Shown here piece by piece: positions 20,507-32,700 of a stretch of DNA of 64,000 nt (its first letter is position 1; each line of letters starts with the position of its first letter). The stretch is from positions 3,100,001 through 3,164,000 of the forward strand of contig CM082592.2 in assembly GCA_040954595.2 (NCBI GenBank). Direction: 5' to 3'. The notes beneath the pieces were generated by a model. It did not search any database and had not been told where the DNA came from. It worked only from the letters and a program-made list of their open reading frames with translations. A program made the position numbers and the translations under genes. The DNA is from Balanoglossus misakiensis. Lineage: Eukaryota; Hemichordata.

Positions 20507-21472
20507 TTTCTTCGACTTGATGACGGTATAGATTAGGTGTTTCTGGGAATATTGAAGGCGCGCGCTGGAGAGCGTAATGCTACGGTGGAGACCCGCGTTG
20601 AAAAACCAACTGGGACAGTGGAGACGAAATAGCAATGCGTCACAGCTTCGTCGGAAGTTTGGCGCACTGTGCTGGGAAGGCGATTCTAATATTGATTAGA
20701 GTGCCCTTAATCCCTTCTTTTAATCAGACAAACAATTATTCCTTCGTTTCCTTGGCAACAAAACCATCAGTCGATGAAAAAGACAACAGTACGAACAAGA
20801 TGTATTGTCTATATGAATACATATTTAATGAGGTCGATTCTTTCAATCCACCTTATTGATCTCACGCATTTATTAATGTGTAAATGTGTACAGTAGACAT
20901 TCGGAAGTCTGAAAGTTGTATTGCAGATGGACAATTTGTGAGTCGTTGAATGTTTAATGTATTTGATATTAAATATTGTCAGTCGCAACCGATGTCCAAC
21001 TCCCACATCCCAAGTCTTCGGCCAAGTGTGCAAGATCGCGTGACCAGTTAGGGTTGAATACTACAGCACTGTTTTGATGGTAGAAATACCCGCTGTAGCC
21101 ACAGTGTAAATCGTGATAGCCGTAGGACGTTCCGTAGTCGAGTCTCGCTTGCCAGATCTCCAAACCAGTCGTCTTTCATATCCAGCAATCGGGTGGCCAA
21201 TCCGCGAGGCTGGATATTCACAGCCTCGTACTCCGCTGTACTAAACACTTACTATGTATTCCACACTGATTCAACGGCAATTTCTTGAACGAGGATGTTA
21301 ATATCTGATCGCCCACAACAATGATTCACCTGTAATATAGACGTGTGAATCGAATAGTAGTTCAAGGTTTATAGAATTTCGCATATGCGAAGGACGGTTG
21401 AAACAAAGATATTCACATCTTCTAAACACACGCCAAATGTATCCTTACAATGTAGCATACGGTTCGGTTTGC
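20507..21472. other. Region upstream of the TRAF gene, up to the inverted duplication
   Basis: It contains the presumed TRAF 5' UTR and promoter (the frame stays open to about 20635 but lacks a good ATG) and a frameshifted coding-like fragment at about 20969-21250. Nothing else is recognised. Confidence 0.5.
20969..21250 (-). pseudogene. Unrecognised coding-like fragment with a frameshift
   Basis: Two overlapping minus-strand frames read protein-like sequence in succession. The first is PRGLATRLLDMKDDWFGDLA (before about 21110). The second runs from about 21160 and contains RLDYGTSYGYHDLHCGYSGY and VFNPNWSRDLAHLAEDLGCG before a TAA at 20969. The change of frame inside GATCTGGCAAGCGAG suggests a one-base indel in an old exon. 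The family is not recognised. It lies about 220 bp outside the left end of the inverted duplication. Confidence 0.3.
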
Positions 21473-22212
21473 AGAGGTGTCTGGTTTACTAATACATTCA
21501 TGTATTCACTTAGTGTTCGGTATAGACAGGTTTCCAGATTACACAGGGTTCTGTTCAGACAGTTTTTACTGAACAAATGATGTATTTGTCAGACGCACAT
21601 TTCATCCACAACGGTCTAGCAGCGTTAGAAATATATCAAAGACTACAAAAGCTCAGTATATAAGATTGAAGTTTATTGACAAACTGTGTAAAGTGTCGTT
21701 ATAGTAGCCCGTGCAATAAAAACGGTTTAACAATGCTTCGAGTAAATAACTAAAGACATATACATTTCAAAATATGCCGGATGGATTTTTATCACATAAC
21801 TAATGTCAGTAATTATTTGCTAATAGGCCTATGCCAAACGCGATTAACTTTCCATTCTAATACCTCAATGTCGTGAATCAGCCCTGTCAACTGGTATGAT
21901 TTCTAGTCAGATTCTACGAATAAGTAACGACTAGTCATTGCTGTATAGACGACAATGTAAAAATTACGGCAGAATTGAAAATATATGCTTTCAAGGGTAA
22001 GTCTTTCGACAGCGGTTGTGAATTTTTAATCCCGGGAACCTTATAAACGAATAGCAGTAAAATTGATACAAGAAACTTCTGCAGTATCCCAGCTTTACAA
22101 AACACATTGTAGAATTTAGGAGTAAGACGCTCTATATTCTTCAGAAAATACTTATAAAATGACGGTTCCTCGTCGGATGTCCGTAACTAGTAAATGTCAC
22201 ATTCCCGTGGTT

Positions 22213-23174
22213 CTATTCACATGCGTAGACCTCCACTCTCATTGAAATGTGGCCCTCCCACGTCAGGGGATAGAATCGGACATACTGAGTGGTGAACGAG
22301 TTTTCGACCAAGTTGTGGTAGACTACCGTGTTCCTGTCAGAATTCCCTTGGAAAGTCTGGAAAGTGAAAAGAACACTCGTTTTAAGAGATTTCGCAATTC
22401 TTCAGGGAAACATCTTTGATGTGATTGGTCATCTTTCCCTAAATGACCTCGCTTTGAGTTCAAATTCATGATGGATGCATGGGGGCGCTAGACTTATGAA
22501 AGGGGTTCGTGCGTTTATAAAATTACGAGAAAGGAACAAAGACTGCATGTATGGATAAGAGAGACGGTAGAAAGGGGTTTTCACAAATCAATAAAATTAC
22601 CATCTTTGGAATATTGTGAAATCTGCGATCTTGTACAGTTTAGAAATCAGCAGCTACTTTGTGGTGACATGTTTTCGATTATGCGAGAAGTGGGTTTTGT
22701 GTCACTTAAGTTGTAACAGAGAAAAATTGAAGACGTATTTCCCTAGCAATGTCATATTAAATGGTGTGACGACTCTAACACTTACCATGGGCGAGTGGTT
22801 TTCGTCTGCAACATATTTCCATTCATCGCCGTCGTAGTATTTTAAATGAAACGTCTCCACCCATTGGTCACAGCAGTTAGAACGTCCCTACAATACCATA
22901 TAGACATTCATGTGTTATGGTTATATGTAGCGTGGGATTCATCAAATGTGAGGTCAAATGAGAACATCACGAATGGCTTCTATCATGACACTTCAATGGC
23001 CACCTTGTGCCTTTGAAGTTTGTGTGTTGACATGTGAACAATGAGGGCGCCAGTCATTAGATGCTGCCACTCTTAGAAAATTCCTCTCCGTAAAAGCCCG
23101 CGTAAAAAATTCCAGCAGTCGCCTTTTTCATTCCTAACCTTGCCCATATAAAGATGTTCCCCTCTACCTACATG

Positions 23175-23232
<58 letters not shown>

Positions 23233-23416
23233 GAGAGAGGGGGGCTGACAGACAGAGGGAGAGGGGAGCAAAAGAAAGAGATAGAGAGAGGAGGAACGAG
23301 CAGAGAGGAAGAGGGAGAAGGAGAGCGAGAGAGAGTGGGGAGAAAGAGAGAGAGGTAGGGCAAGAGGAATGGAGAAGGGAGAGAGAGGGAAGGGGGAGAG
23401 AGGGGGGAGAGGATGA

Positions 23417-23465
<49 letters not shown>

Positions 23466-26355
23466 GGTAGATTTTTAAATAGACCCCATGCCCGTCACTG
23501 TTCTGTTACGGCAATGACTCACCTGGGTCGCCACTCTTGTTACTAGTCTCTCGTAACCGAGATCAACTTGCAGCCACTGTCCGGCGATATTCTGCAAGGC
23601 ACACCAAGCATGCGACCCGGGTCCCACGTAGTTCAGTCTCCCTTGGTGGGGCATGTGGTCGTAACGCCAGTGGCTACTGGCCGTTATCTGCGAGTCCGGT
23701 ATGTCGCCACTCTCTAAGCCAACAGCGGAGACTGCGCACAACAATTCATCTGCTGGAGAACCTACAATGTTCAGGATGTACGTTCAGTATAATTGAAAGT
23801 ATTGTCATTTCTTTTAATTGTATATTTTTGGATTATCCTGTGTACGTACATGTATAATAAAAATATGTGATAAAATACAGGGGTCACCGCGCTTGTTTGT
23901 GAAATACAGAGCCATGAATTTAGTCGATAATAGAAGGAAACTGCTGACTCAGCATTTTTCACCAATGGTTTGTCTATGGGCAAAATTTTTAACACAATTT
24001 ATCTCAAAATAGAGCGTGGTGACCCCTTTATTTTATTTGACCAACGAATTTATCTTTACTGGACTGAGCTATGTGTAAAATTTCGTGAAAATGACAATAG
24101 TAGATCGAAGTTTTTTTCTAGCCATTATCAACGAAATCCTATAGGGAAAAGACACTTTTTTGAGTTATACACTTACGTGGTTCTTTTTCGCAGATGAACC
24201 CCATGAGAATGTCGCAGTTGACATCGTTCCATTTCGCATGATATTTATCGCTGAAATGCAAGCAATGTTCGACATTGTCAACGTTGTTTGGTTCGCCGAT
24301 TTTCCAATTAGTGTATGTCATCTGCCAAAGAATTGAGAGAGTTTGTTTGATTGTTTGTTTGTTGGTTGGTTGGTTGGTTGGTTGGTTTGGATTGTCCGTC
24401 TGTATTTCTGTCCGTCTATCTATATGTCTGTCTGTATGTCTGTGTTTGACGGCTGGAGTGAGCATGTGTGCACGGTCGCGATCGTATATACAGAGGAAAA
24501 GGACTTTTCCTGTGTCATCCGCATAGGCCGACGCCGTGTAAACGAACAATCGTCACGCATCTGTGCATGTGTGCAATATTTCCAGCGCCTTACAAACACG
24601 TGCGTAGATTGACGTCTTTCAAGGAGACATTGCTATTGCTAATTAAAAATGCACCAATATGTGAATTGCTTTGCAATGAAATTCTTAACAGTTTTGTTTA
24701 TTTGTTAACATCTGGAATCAAGGAACCTACGGTGTTGTGTGCGCACGACACACCCGGATGTGTTGCTGTAGATTTCTTTACATGGCATTGCACTCTCTGT
24801 ACAATTTTATTTGCATTGTTGTAAAAATACGAAAATGGTGGTGTACATTTTGACCTTTAACCTCGCCGACTTGAAGAGACAAGAGGAAAATAAACCATTT
24901 CAAAACGACTGAGATGGGATGGGTGCTTTTTCCAAACTATTCAAACATGTCCGCGTAATTTCTTATAGATAATCACGTCTACATTATCATGGATCTTGTA
25001 CGGCCCCAAATAATATTAACACAAGGACTCACCGGGGTATTGTCTTCCCACATCCAGGTTCCTTCATTTTCACGATCGTTTGCACCCAGCCACATGTTAA
25101 CTTTGTCTTCTGTATACCCTGCGATAAAAGAGATTGATTTCGAAAAGTTGAATTTTCCCCGATAAATGTACGTAAATTATGAGTCTCGTTGTAATTTAAT
25201 GGCCAAGCTCTTTTGGCAGAGAAAAATGTATGATTAACACATGATTTTGCTTTATACGTTCTGAATAATTTTCTTTTGTACGATTCAGATAAAATCTGAC
25301 CAAAACAATGTTGTTCATCTGACATGGTCACCGACCTTTCAAATACAAATCCTCTTCGACGTTGTTTATCTTCGCCAATGCACCTCCCATTGCCATGCAC
25401 AGCGTCCTTGCTTCATCGTAGGTATACAGCGGAAACTGGTACGCGTAGTAGCATTTGTCCTTAAAACTGTCCCAACCGGACTCGCAACCTGTAACACGCA
25501 CAAAAGTCAAAGAACGGAAAAAAAGCAGGTTAATTTTTAAACCATACTATAGGTTCTAAAAGACGTTGGATGAAAATATAAAAGTCAGTCTACCAAATTG
25601 GGCTAATCAAATTTCAGATTTGCTAATAAAATACATCTCACAACAATTGGCAATGGTTATCTTGTTCTTGTAATATTGAGTCGTTAATGTTTGCACGCAC
25701 GCCAGGCTGTCCGGCACGATTGTCGGTATATACACACATAGACTCTCTCACTTCCCACGGTTCGCTACAAGGCTCTTCACTGATGCGCCCTCAACTGTTT
25801 AGCAAAGGAGAAGCCCCATATGGTGTTGTGTAGCGCCGGGCACACATACAATCAGTCCATAAGCCTGCATGGACGACGAGAGGGGCTGTGAGAGAGTCTA
25901 ATACACACAATGAAATGAGCGCTGACAGCCGACTGTTGCGTCCGGGGTGGAATATGGACAGTCGGACTGCGTTGTCGATCAACTGCACCCAGTAGTTTAT
26001 AGTGTTCCGTTTACCGCCAAAACTGGGTTAAAGAAATGTTGATGGTAAAAAGGTCGACCGACCTCTTCCAGTTGGTTCAATAGTAGCTAAGATGTTAATA
26101 CTATACTCCACCCCCTGGAACATACGACTCAACTCGATCGCCAAACCACAGTGACAAATATTGACCAAGTCGGAATGTCTTGTTGTAGCACCTCAGAATC
26201 GATATACAATTTACCAAATCTCGTGCCAATTTCTGTGCGTATTACGAGAGTAACAGAGTATGCTTACCTGACTGGCTACGGTTGGCGTCACATTTCATAC
26301 CAGTTGAAATAATAACCAACAGTCCAAGCAAAATAGAGGTCGATGCTTCTACCAT
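22213..26355 (-). CDS. Secreted C-type lectin / discoidin (F5/8 type C) protein, copy 1, EPN type
   Basis: Minus-strand exons are 26268-26355, 25336-25488, 25033-25118, 24177-24321, 23523-23761, 22786-22887 and 22213-22356. They total 957 bp and 318 residues, and every junction is in phase. A signal peptide (MVEASTSILLGLLVIISTG) is followed by a C-type lectin domain at residues 31-157: WLGAND, EPN at 119-121, Glu127 and WND at 140-142. That is a complete calcium site 2, and EPN is the motif of mannose-, fucose- or GlcNAc-binding lectins. A discoidin/F5-8C domain follows (residues 159-318: ITASSHW, AWCA, GQWLQVDLGY, TRVATQGR, ACE end). An extracellular glycan-recognition role, possibly immune, is inferred. 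Its twin on the plus strand starts at 29779, and the two genes diverge from a centre near 28067. Confidence 0.92.
23176..23461. repeat. (GA)n-rich low-complexity tract, intron 5 of lectin copy 1
   Basis: This is a purine-rich run of GAGA interrupted by GGGA and AAAG. The matching CT-rich tract in the right arm is at 32836-33091 and is shorter. Open frames through it encode only Arg/Glu repeats. Confidence 0.95.
23771..24160 (-). repeat. Dispersed repeat filling intron 4 of lectin copy 1
   Basis: Nearly the whole intron, read on the minus strand, aligns with 45848-46215 on the plus strand. Shared blocks include ATTTTACACATAGCTCAGT, TTTTGCCCATAGACAAA, CATTGGTGAAAAATGCTGA and ATTATCGACTAAATTC. 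The right-arm gene has an unrelated intron 4. Confidence 0.8.
24340..24445. repeat. Tetranucleotide microsatellite (GTTT/GGTT/GTCT), intron 3 of lectin copy 1
   Basis: Mixed runs of TTTG, GGTT and TCTG. The mirror counterpart in the right arm is at about 31735-31850. Confidence 0.9.
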
Positions 26356-27123
26356 CTTGTCGGAAAAGGGGCTATCTGAGAAAATATGAACATCCGTTTT
26401 TTTCGACAAAGGTTTTTTGACATGTTTATTGAAAATGTACAGTCTTCAGTCTCATATCCATAAACCTCTCTCCCAAATCTGATTAAAATATGAGATAGGC
26501 GGCGTCATTATTATCCTTACTCGGTCTCTGCTGTTCGCGTTTTGTTCACCGTTGTTGACGCGGCTATACCTCTTCATATTGATCTATCATCCAGAATACT
26601 TTCAACACCCGCAAAATACTTTTTGACTTGCCTAATTGAAATAATAACCAGCAGTGCAAGTATTTGGATACCACCAAACCATTGAAATGTACTTGGAAAA
26701 GAGAATATTCTCCGCATACATAATGAAAATTGTGTAGTTTGAGTAGAACGTGTAATAAAAGTTAAACTTACGACTAAATGAGAGTGCAGCCCGGAGTTAC
26801 GTCGTTCCTTCTCTCGGAGTCACTTGAACAATTGCGGCGAGTACGAGGCCGCCTTATTTATGGTCTTCAAACAGGATACTGGATCCCGGATGTTACGAGA
26901 AAAAAACAGGACTTATATTGTTTATCATTATCAGGTTTCTCGGTACAAAAAAACGCGAGAAGAATTAATACAAAGTGTAAATTTAGTGAGAGCTGTTGGT
27001 ATCGAAGGATTAAACACTCGTATAACAGCTGGATTAGGGAAATGATTGTGGTGTATTTTGATTACACGTTTTATCATGATTGTTTTAACTCTTAGTTTAT
27101 CACGTGGCTGTAAGTAAGTCGCA

Positions 27124-27600
27124 AACATCAATCAATCAATCAATCAAAACAAACATTTATAAAGCGCCAGAATCAATAACAATGTTATTTCCAAAGGCGC
27201 TGAAAGTATAACATCAGTGTTCGTAGGCTTTGAGAAATAGAAATGTCTTACTAGAAGCCTGTTGAATGTCAGATGGCAGAGAATTCCAAAGTTGTGGCGC
27301 GACAACGGAAAAGGCACGTCCACCATATGTTTTGAGTCTGTACTTTGGTACACACAACTGGTTCCTTGAGCTGGAGCGCAGAGCACGACTAGGCTTATAT
27401 GGCTTGATCAGATCCTGAATGTAGACTGGGGCAAGACGGTTGAGAGCCTTGTACGTTAGTAGTAGAATTTTGTAGTCGAGTCTGTGTCGAACTGGCAACC
27501 AAAGGAGACTATGAAGAACTGGTGATATGTGGTTTGATTTCCTCGTGCGGGTAACATGCGATATTCTTCTCTGAGTCATGCCATTTCTGAGTTATGTTCA
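27124..27600 (-). mobile_element. 5'-truncated non-LTR retrotransposon (CR1/L2-like) 3' end
   Basis: The minus strand encodes the end of a reverse-transcriptase ORF: SLLWLPVRHRLDYKILLLTY, LAPVYIQDL, RLKTYGGRAFSVVAPQLWNS and LPSDI. These are characteristic of the C-terminus of CR1/L2-type LINEs. The ORF is followed by a short 3' tail with GGCGCTTTATAAATG and a (TTGA)n end at 27127-27146. The 5' part is missing. The distal portion, about 27120-27303, lies inside the inverted duplication. Confidence 0.85.
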
Positions 27601-27723
27601 AATATTATGTATTTGGGGGGCAGTAACGTACTTTTTGTACCTAAGCCATTCCATCACAATGCAATAATACAATGTAACACAACTCAATAAAATGGTGTAA
27701 AGGCACCTTACCGTATATATTAG
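27304..27723. other. Spacer between left arm and direct repeat D1
   Basis: It holds the remaining 5' part of the truncated LINE (to about 27600) and about 120 bp of unique AT-rich sequence. No gene is present. Confidence 0.6.
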
Positions 27724-28810
27724 TCTTGCTCCAAGACTGTGTGATACTGAAAATGAAATGCGCGTCCGTTACGTATAGAACGTCCTGTGGACGCGACGCT
27801 AATCACACTGGCGGCGCGTCGTACGAACGAAAGTTCCATTCCTTATCGACAGCGACTGCCATAGAGTCTACTTATATATAAGAAACAATATTATGTCCCG
27901 ACGAAGTGATTAGCGATCGCTAATATAACCAAATCATTGCGTTTACTTGGAAAAGGTACAATTTCGAGGAAAATAATGCACAAAGTACATAGTTGGAGTG
28001 GAAAGTCAAGGTAGAACTCCGAAGTGAAATTCAAAATTACACATTCTATAAGACTCGAAGTTGAAAGCCGAATATACTTGAAGTTAGGTGTTTTTTCTCC
28101 TTCCTGCTTTCAGAGTCATTTGATAACGTCGTAGGGCTTGCCTTTTCATAGTACCCAAACCGGGCGTCTGATTTAACGATATCAGCTTGTTTATATTATT
28201 TCTAGGCAAAATAAATGATATGAAGGATCAAACGCCAGTATGAGAGCCACTTGGGTATCAAAACGCATCTCAGTGCTCAAGTATTTATCAAGTGGGTCTT
28301 CCTGGACCTGTTACTCCTTCCAGATTTTTTCAACGAAATGTAAGTTCTGTTTCCTGTTGTTAAATATATACACCGGAAAGGATAGAACTTTTAATATCGT
28401 GGATTCGTGAACTTTGGACTGAATGGGTGACCTTCGTCGAGGGGCTGTTCCTTCACGCTCCACCGGTTTGTACTAAACTTTAGACTGTATGAATGACAGA
28501 CAGTCTACGAAGTAAAAATGTACTCCTTTCTGCAAATGGTTGCTGTAACAGGGTGCCTCGCTTGAGGACATGAAGTGGCAGTTGCATTACTCAAAAAGTC
28601 CCCTAACCGCACGCAGTATGCAGAGATTCGATTTTTTTCCCGAGTGGTGTCTTTTCTAAGCTGTGTTCGCGTCTAAAATACGTTTTTGACAATATCGCCC
28701 ATGAAGTTATGGGATCTAACGCGCTTTAGGTAATCCAGTCTATAACAACACAAATCGATACTGTTATGTCTTGAATCCGTTGCTGAGATTCGATTGGCCA
28801 GACGATGACT
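27724..28810 (+). repeat. Direct repeat D1 (copy of 35309-36376)
   Basis: About 1.09 kb nearly identical to D2, starting TCTTGCTCCAAGACTG and ending CAGACGATGACT in both. D1 carries an extra stretch of about 30 bp around GATTAGCGATCGCTAAT. No coding sequence is recognised. It lies directly against the left edge of the right arm. Confidence 0.9.
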
Positions 28811-29007
28811 GTCGCGCCACAACTTTGGAATTCTCTGCCATCTGACATTCAACACGCTTCTAGTCTCAACATTTTCAAACAAAAACTCAAGACATTTCTA
28901 TTTCTCAAAGCCTACGAACACTGATGTTATACTTTCAGCGCCTTTGGAAATAACATTGTTATTGATTCTGGCGCTTTATAAATGTTTGTTTTGATTGATT
29001 GATTGAT
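28811..29007 (+). mobile_element. CR1/L2-like LINE 3' end in the right arm
   Basis: This is the mirror copy of the LINE 3' end at about 27124-27303, at the same place relative to the lectin gene. It ends in the (TTGA)n tail near 28991-29007. It keeps about 26 bp more inside (CTCAACATTTTCAAACAAAA) than the left copy and is cut by the D1 junction. Confidence 0.8.
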
Positions 29008-29778
29008 GTTTGCGACTTACTTACAGCCACGTGATAAACTAAGAGTTAAAACAATCATGATAAAACGTGTAATCAAAATGCACCACAATCATTTCCCTAA
29101 TCCAGCTGTTATACGAGTGTTTAATCCTTCGATACCAACAGCTCTCACGAAATTTACACTTTGTATTAATTCTTCTCGCGTTTTTCTTTACCGAGAAACC
29201 TGATAATGATAAACAATATAAGTCCTGTTTTTTTCTCGTAACATCCGGGATCCAGTATCCTGTTTGAAGACCATAAATAAGGCGGCCTCGTACTCGCCGC
29301 AATTGTTCAAGTGACTCCGAGAGAAGGAACGACGTAACTCCGGGCTGCACTCTCATTTAGTCGTAAGTTTAACTTTTATTACACGTTCTACTCAAACTAC
29401 ACAATTTTCATTATGTATGCGGAGAATATTCTCTTTTCCAAGTACATTTCAATGGTTTGGTGGTATCCAAATACTTGCACTGCTGGTTATTATTTCAATT
29501 AGGCAAGTCAAAAAGTATTTTGCGGGTGTTGAAAGTATTCTGGATGATAGATCAATATGAAGAGGTATAGCCGCGTCAACAACGGTGAACAAAACGCGAA
29601 CAGCAGAGACCGAGTAAGGATAATAATGACGCCGCCTATCTCATATTTTAATCAGATTTGGGAGAGAGGTTTATGGATATGAGACTGAAGACTGTACATT
29701 TTCAATAAACATGTCAAAAAACCTTTGTCGAAAAAAACGGATGTTCATATTTTCTCAGATAGCCCCTTTTCCGACAAG

Positions 29779-32700
29779 ATGGTAGAAGCATCGACCTCTA
29801 TTTTGCTTGGACTGTTGGTTATTATTTCAACTGGTATGAAATGTGACGCCAACCGTAGCCAGTCAGGTAAGCATACTCTGTTACTCTCGTAATACGCACA
29901 GAAATTGGCACGAGATTTGGTAAATTGTATATCGATTCTGAGGTGCTACAACAAGACATTCCGACTTGGTCAATATTTGTCACTGTGGTTTGGCGATCGA
30001 GTTGAGTCGTATGTTCCAGGGGGTGGAGTATAGTATTAACATCTTCGCTACTATTGAACCAACTGGAAGAGGTCGGTCGACCTTTTTACCATCAACATTT
30101 CTTTAACCCAGTTTTGGCGGTAAACGGAACACTATAAACTACTGGGTGCAGTTGATCGACAACGCAGTCCGACTGTCCATATTCCACCCCTGACGCAACA
30201 TTCGGCTGTCAGCGCTCATTTCATTGTGTGTATTAGACTCTCTCACAGCCCCTCTCGTCGTCCATGCAGGCTTATGGACTGATTGTATGTGTGCCCGGCG
30301 CTACACAACACCATATGGGGCTTCTCCTTTGCTAAACAGTTGAGGGCGCATCAGTGAAGAGCCTTGTAGCGAACCGTGGGCAGTGAGAGAGTCTATGTGT
30401 GTATATACCGACAATCGTGCCGGACAGCCTGGCGTGCGTGCAAACATTAACGACTCAATATTACAAGAACAAGATAATCATTGCCAATTGTTGTGAGATG
30501 TATTTTATTAGCAAATCTGAAATTTGATTAGCCCAATTTGGTAGACTGACTTTTATATTTTCATCCAACGTCTTTTAGAACCTATAGTATGGTTTAAAAA
30601 TTAACCTGCTTTTTTTCCGTTCTTTGACTTTTGTGCGTGTTACAGGTTGCGAGTCCGGTTGGGACAGTTTTAAGGACAAATGCTACTACGCGTACCAGTT
30701 TCCGCTGTATACCTACGATGAAGCAAGGACGCTGTGCATGGCAATGGGAGGTGCATTGGCGAAGATAAACAACGTCGAAGAGGATTTGTATTTGAAAGGT
30801 CGGTGACCATGTCAGATGAACAACATTGTTTTGGTCAGATTTTATCTGAATCGTACAAAAGAAAATTATTCAGAACGTATAAAGCAAAATCATGTGTTAA
30901 TCAAACATTTTTCTCTGCCAAAAGAGCTTCGCCATTAAATTACAACGAGACTCATACTAGTAATTTACGTATAATTTAGTAAATTTATTGGAGAAAATTC
31001 AACTTTTAGAAATCAATCTCTTTTATCGCAGGGTATACAGAAGACAAAGTTAACATGTGGCTGGGTGCAAACGATCGTGAAAATGAAGGAACCTGGATGT
31101 GGGAAGACAATACCCCGGTGAGTCCTTGTGTTAATGTATAGTTATTATTTGGGGCCGTACAAGATCCATGACAATGTAGACGTGATTATCTAAGGGGAAT
31201 TACGCGGACATGTTTGAATGGTTTGGAAAAAGCACCCATCCCAGTCGTTTTGAAATGGTTTAATTTCCTCTTGTCTCTTCAAGTCGGCGAGGTTAAAGGT
31301 CAAAATGTACCCCACCATTTTCGTATTACAACAATGCAAATAAAATTGTACAGAGAGTGTGCCTAGTCTCGGTTACCCAGACTCCTTCGCGCGGGCTACC
31401 TTCTGGCTTTGGCGATAGCCCGCGCGAAGGAGTCTGGGTAACCGAGACTAAGAGTGTGCCATGTAAAGAAATCTACAGCAACACATCCGGGTATGTCGTG
31501 CGCACACAACACCGTAGGTTCCTTGATTCCAGATGTTAACAAATAAACAAAACTGTTAAGAATTTCATTGCAAAGCAATTCACATATCGGTGCATTTGTA
31601 ATTAGCAATAGCAATGTCTCCTTGAAAGACGTCAATCTACGCACGTGTTTACACGGCGCTGGCCTATGACACAGGAAAAGTCCTTTTCCTCTGTATATAC
31701 GATCGCGACTGTGCACACATGTGCACTCCAGCCGTCAAACACAGACATACAGACAGACATATAGACAGACGGACAGAAATACAGACGGACAATCCAAACC
31801 AACCAACCAACCAACAAACAAACAAACAAATAAATAAATAAACACACACACATGGCATATGTAAGTAAGCGAAGTAGGCGATTTCTTTACCTCGTGTCAA
31901 CTTAAAATCGAGAAAAATATCCCTCTCAACTTTTTTTGCAGATGACGTACACTAATTGGAAAACCGGCCAACCAGACAACGCTGACAATGTCGAACATTG
32001 CTTGCATTTCTACCATAAATATCATGCGAAATGGAACGATGCCAACTGCGACATTCTCATGGGGTTCATCTGCGAAAAAGAACCACGTAAGTGTATAACT
32101 CAAAAATGTTATGCCATGCCCAAGATTACAAATATTCATAGTTTTTTTCCATAGTGCTTATCCATACTGTACAGCAGTAGTTTAATGCACCTTGAATTCA
32201 ACCGTGATACAGAAATGATTCGATAAGTAGATCAAAGGGCGCAAATTTCTGATTGGTTATTGTAAAAAGCGCTCTATAACTAGTATCTGCTATGATTAAC
32301 ATCGTAGTCGTAGATTTAAGCTTGTTACCAAAGGGATATTTTTTCTTTTGCATGACGATTTTCTGTTCAAAGCCATAATTTGGTGAATTTATACATTTTA
32401 ATACGAATCTCTCTGTCACATTGCACAATTAGATGCAGTATGTGTTCACTAAAAAGCCTACATCCACACAGAAATTGATTTCCCAGTTTGGCCAGAGTGG
32501 GTAAACGCTCATTTCAGCTCCATTTTTACATTGTAGGTTCTCCAGCAGATGAATTGTTGTGCGCAGTCTCCGCTGTTGGCTTAGAGAGTGGCGACATACC
32601 GGACTCGCAGATAACGGCCAGTAGTCACTGGCGTTACGACCACATGCCCCACCAAGGGCGACTGAACTACGTGGGAACCGGGTCGGATTCTTGGAGTGCC

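Larger units (their letters stand above)
21473..27303 (-). repeat. Left arm of large inverted duplication
   Basis: This 5.8-kb stretch matches 28811-35308 as reverse complement, from AGAGGTGTCTGGTTT at its left end to GTCGCGCCACAACTTTGG (reverse complement) at its right end. It contains the whole minus-strand lectin gene, its 5' flank and the 3' end of a LINE. Differences from the right arm are short indels, microsatellite length, a wholly different intron 4, and insertions present only on the right (about 34505-34978 and 31364-31450). Confidence 0.9.

Noticed and set aside
23073-23546. Open frames rich in Arg-Glu or Ser-Leu
   Set aside because: They are translations of the GA/CT low-complexity tract inside a lectin intron.
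26778-27095. A 105-residue frame conserved in both arms (26778-27095 plus, 29039-29356 minus)
   Set aside because: Both copies lie in the inverted duplication, so conservation is expected. The three differences between them all change the amino acid, and no domain is seen.
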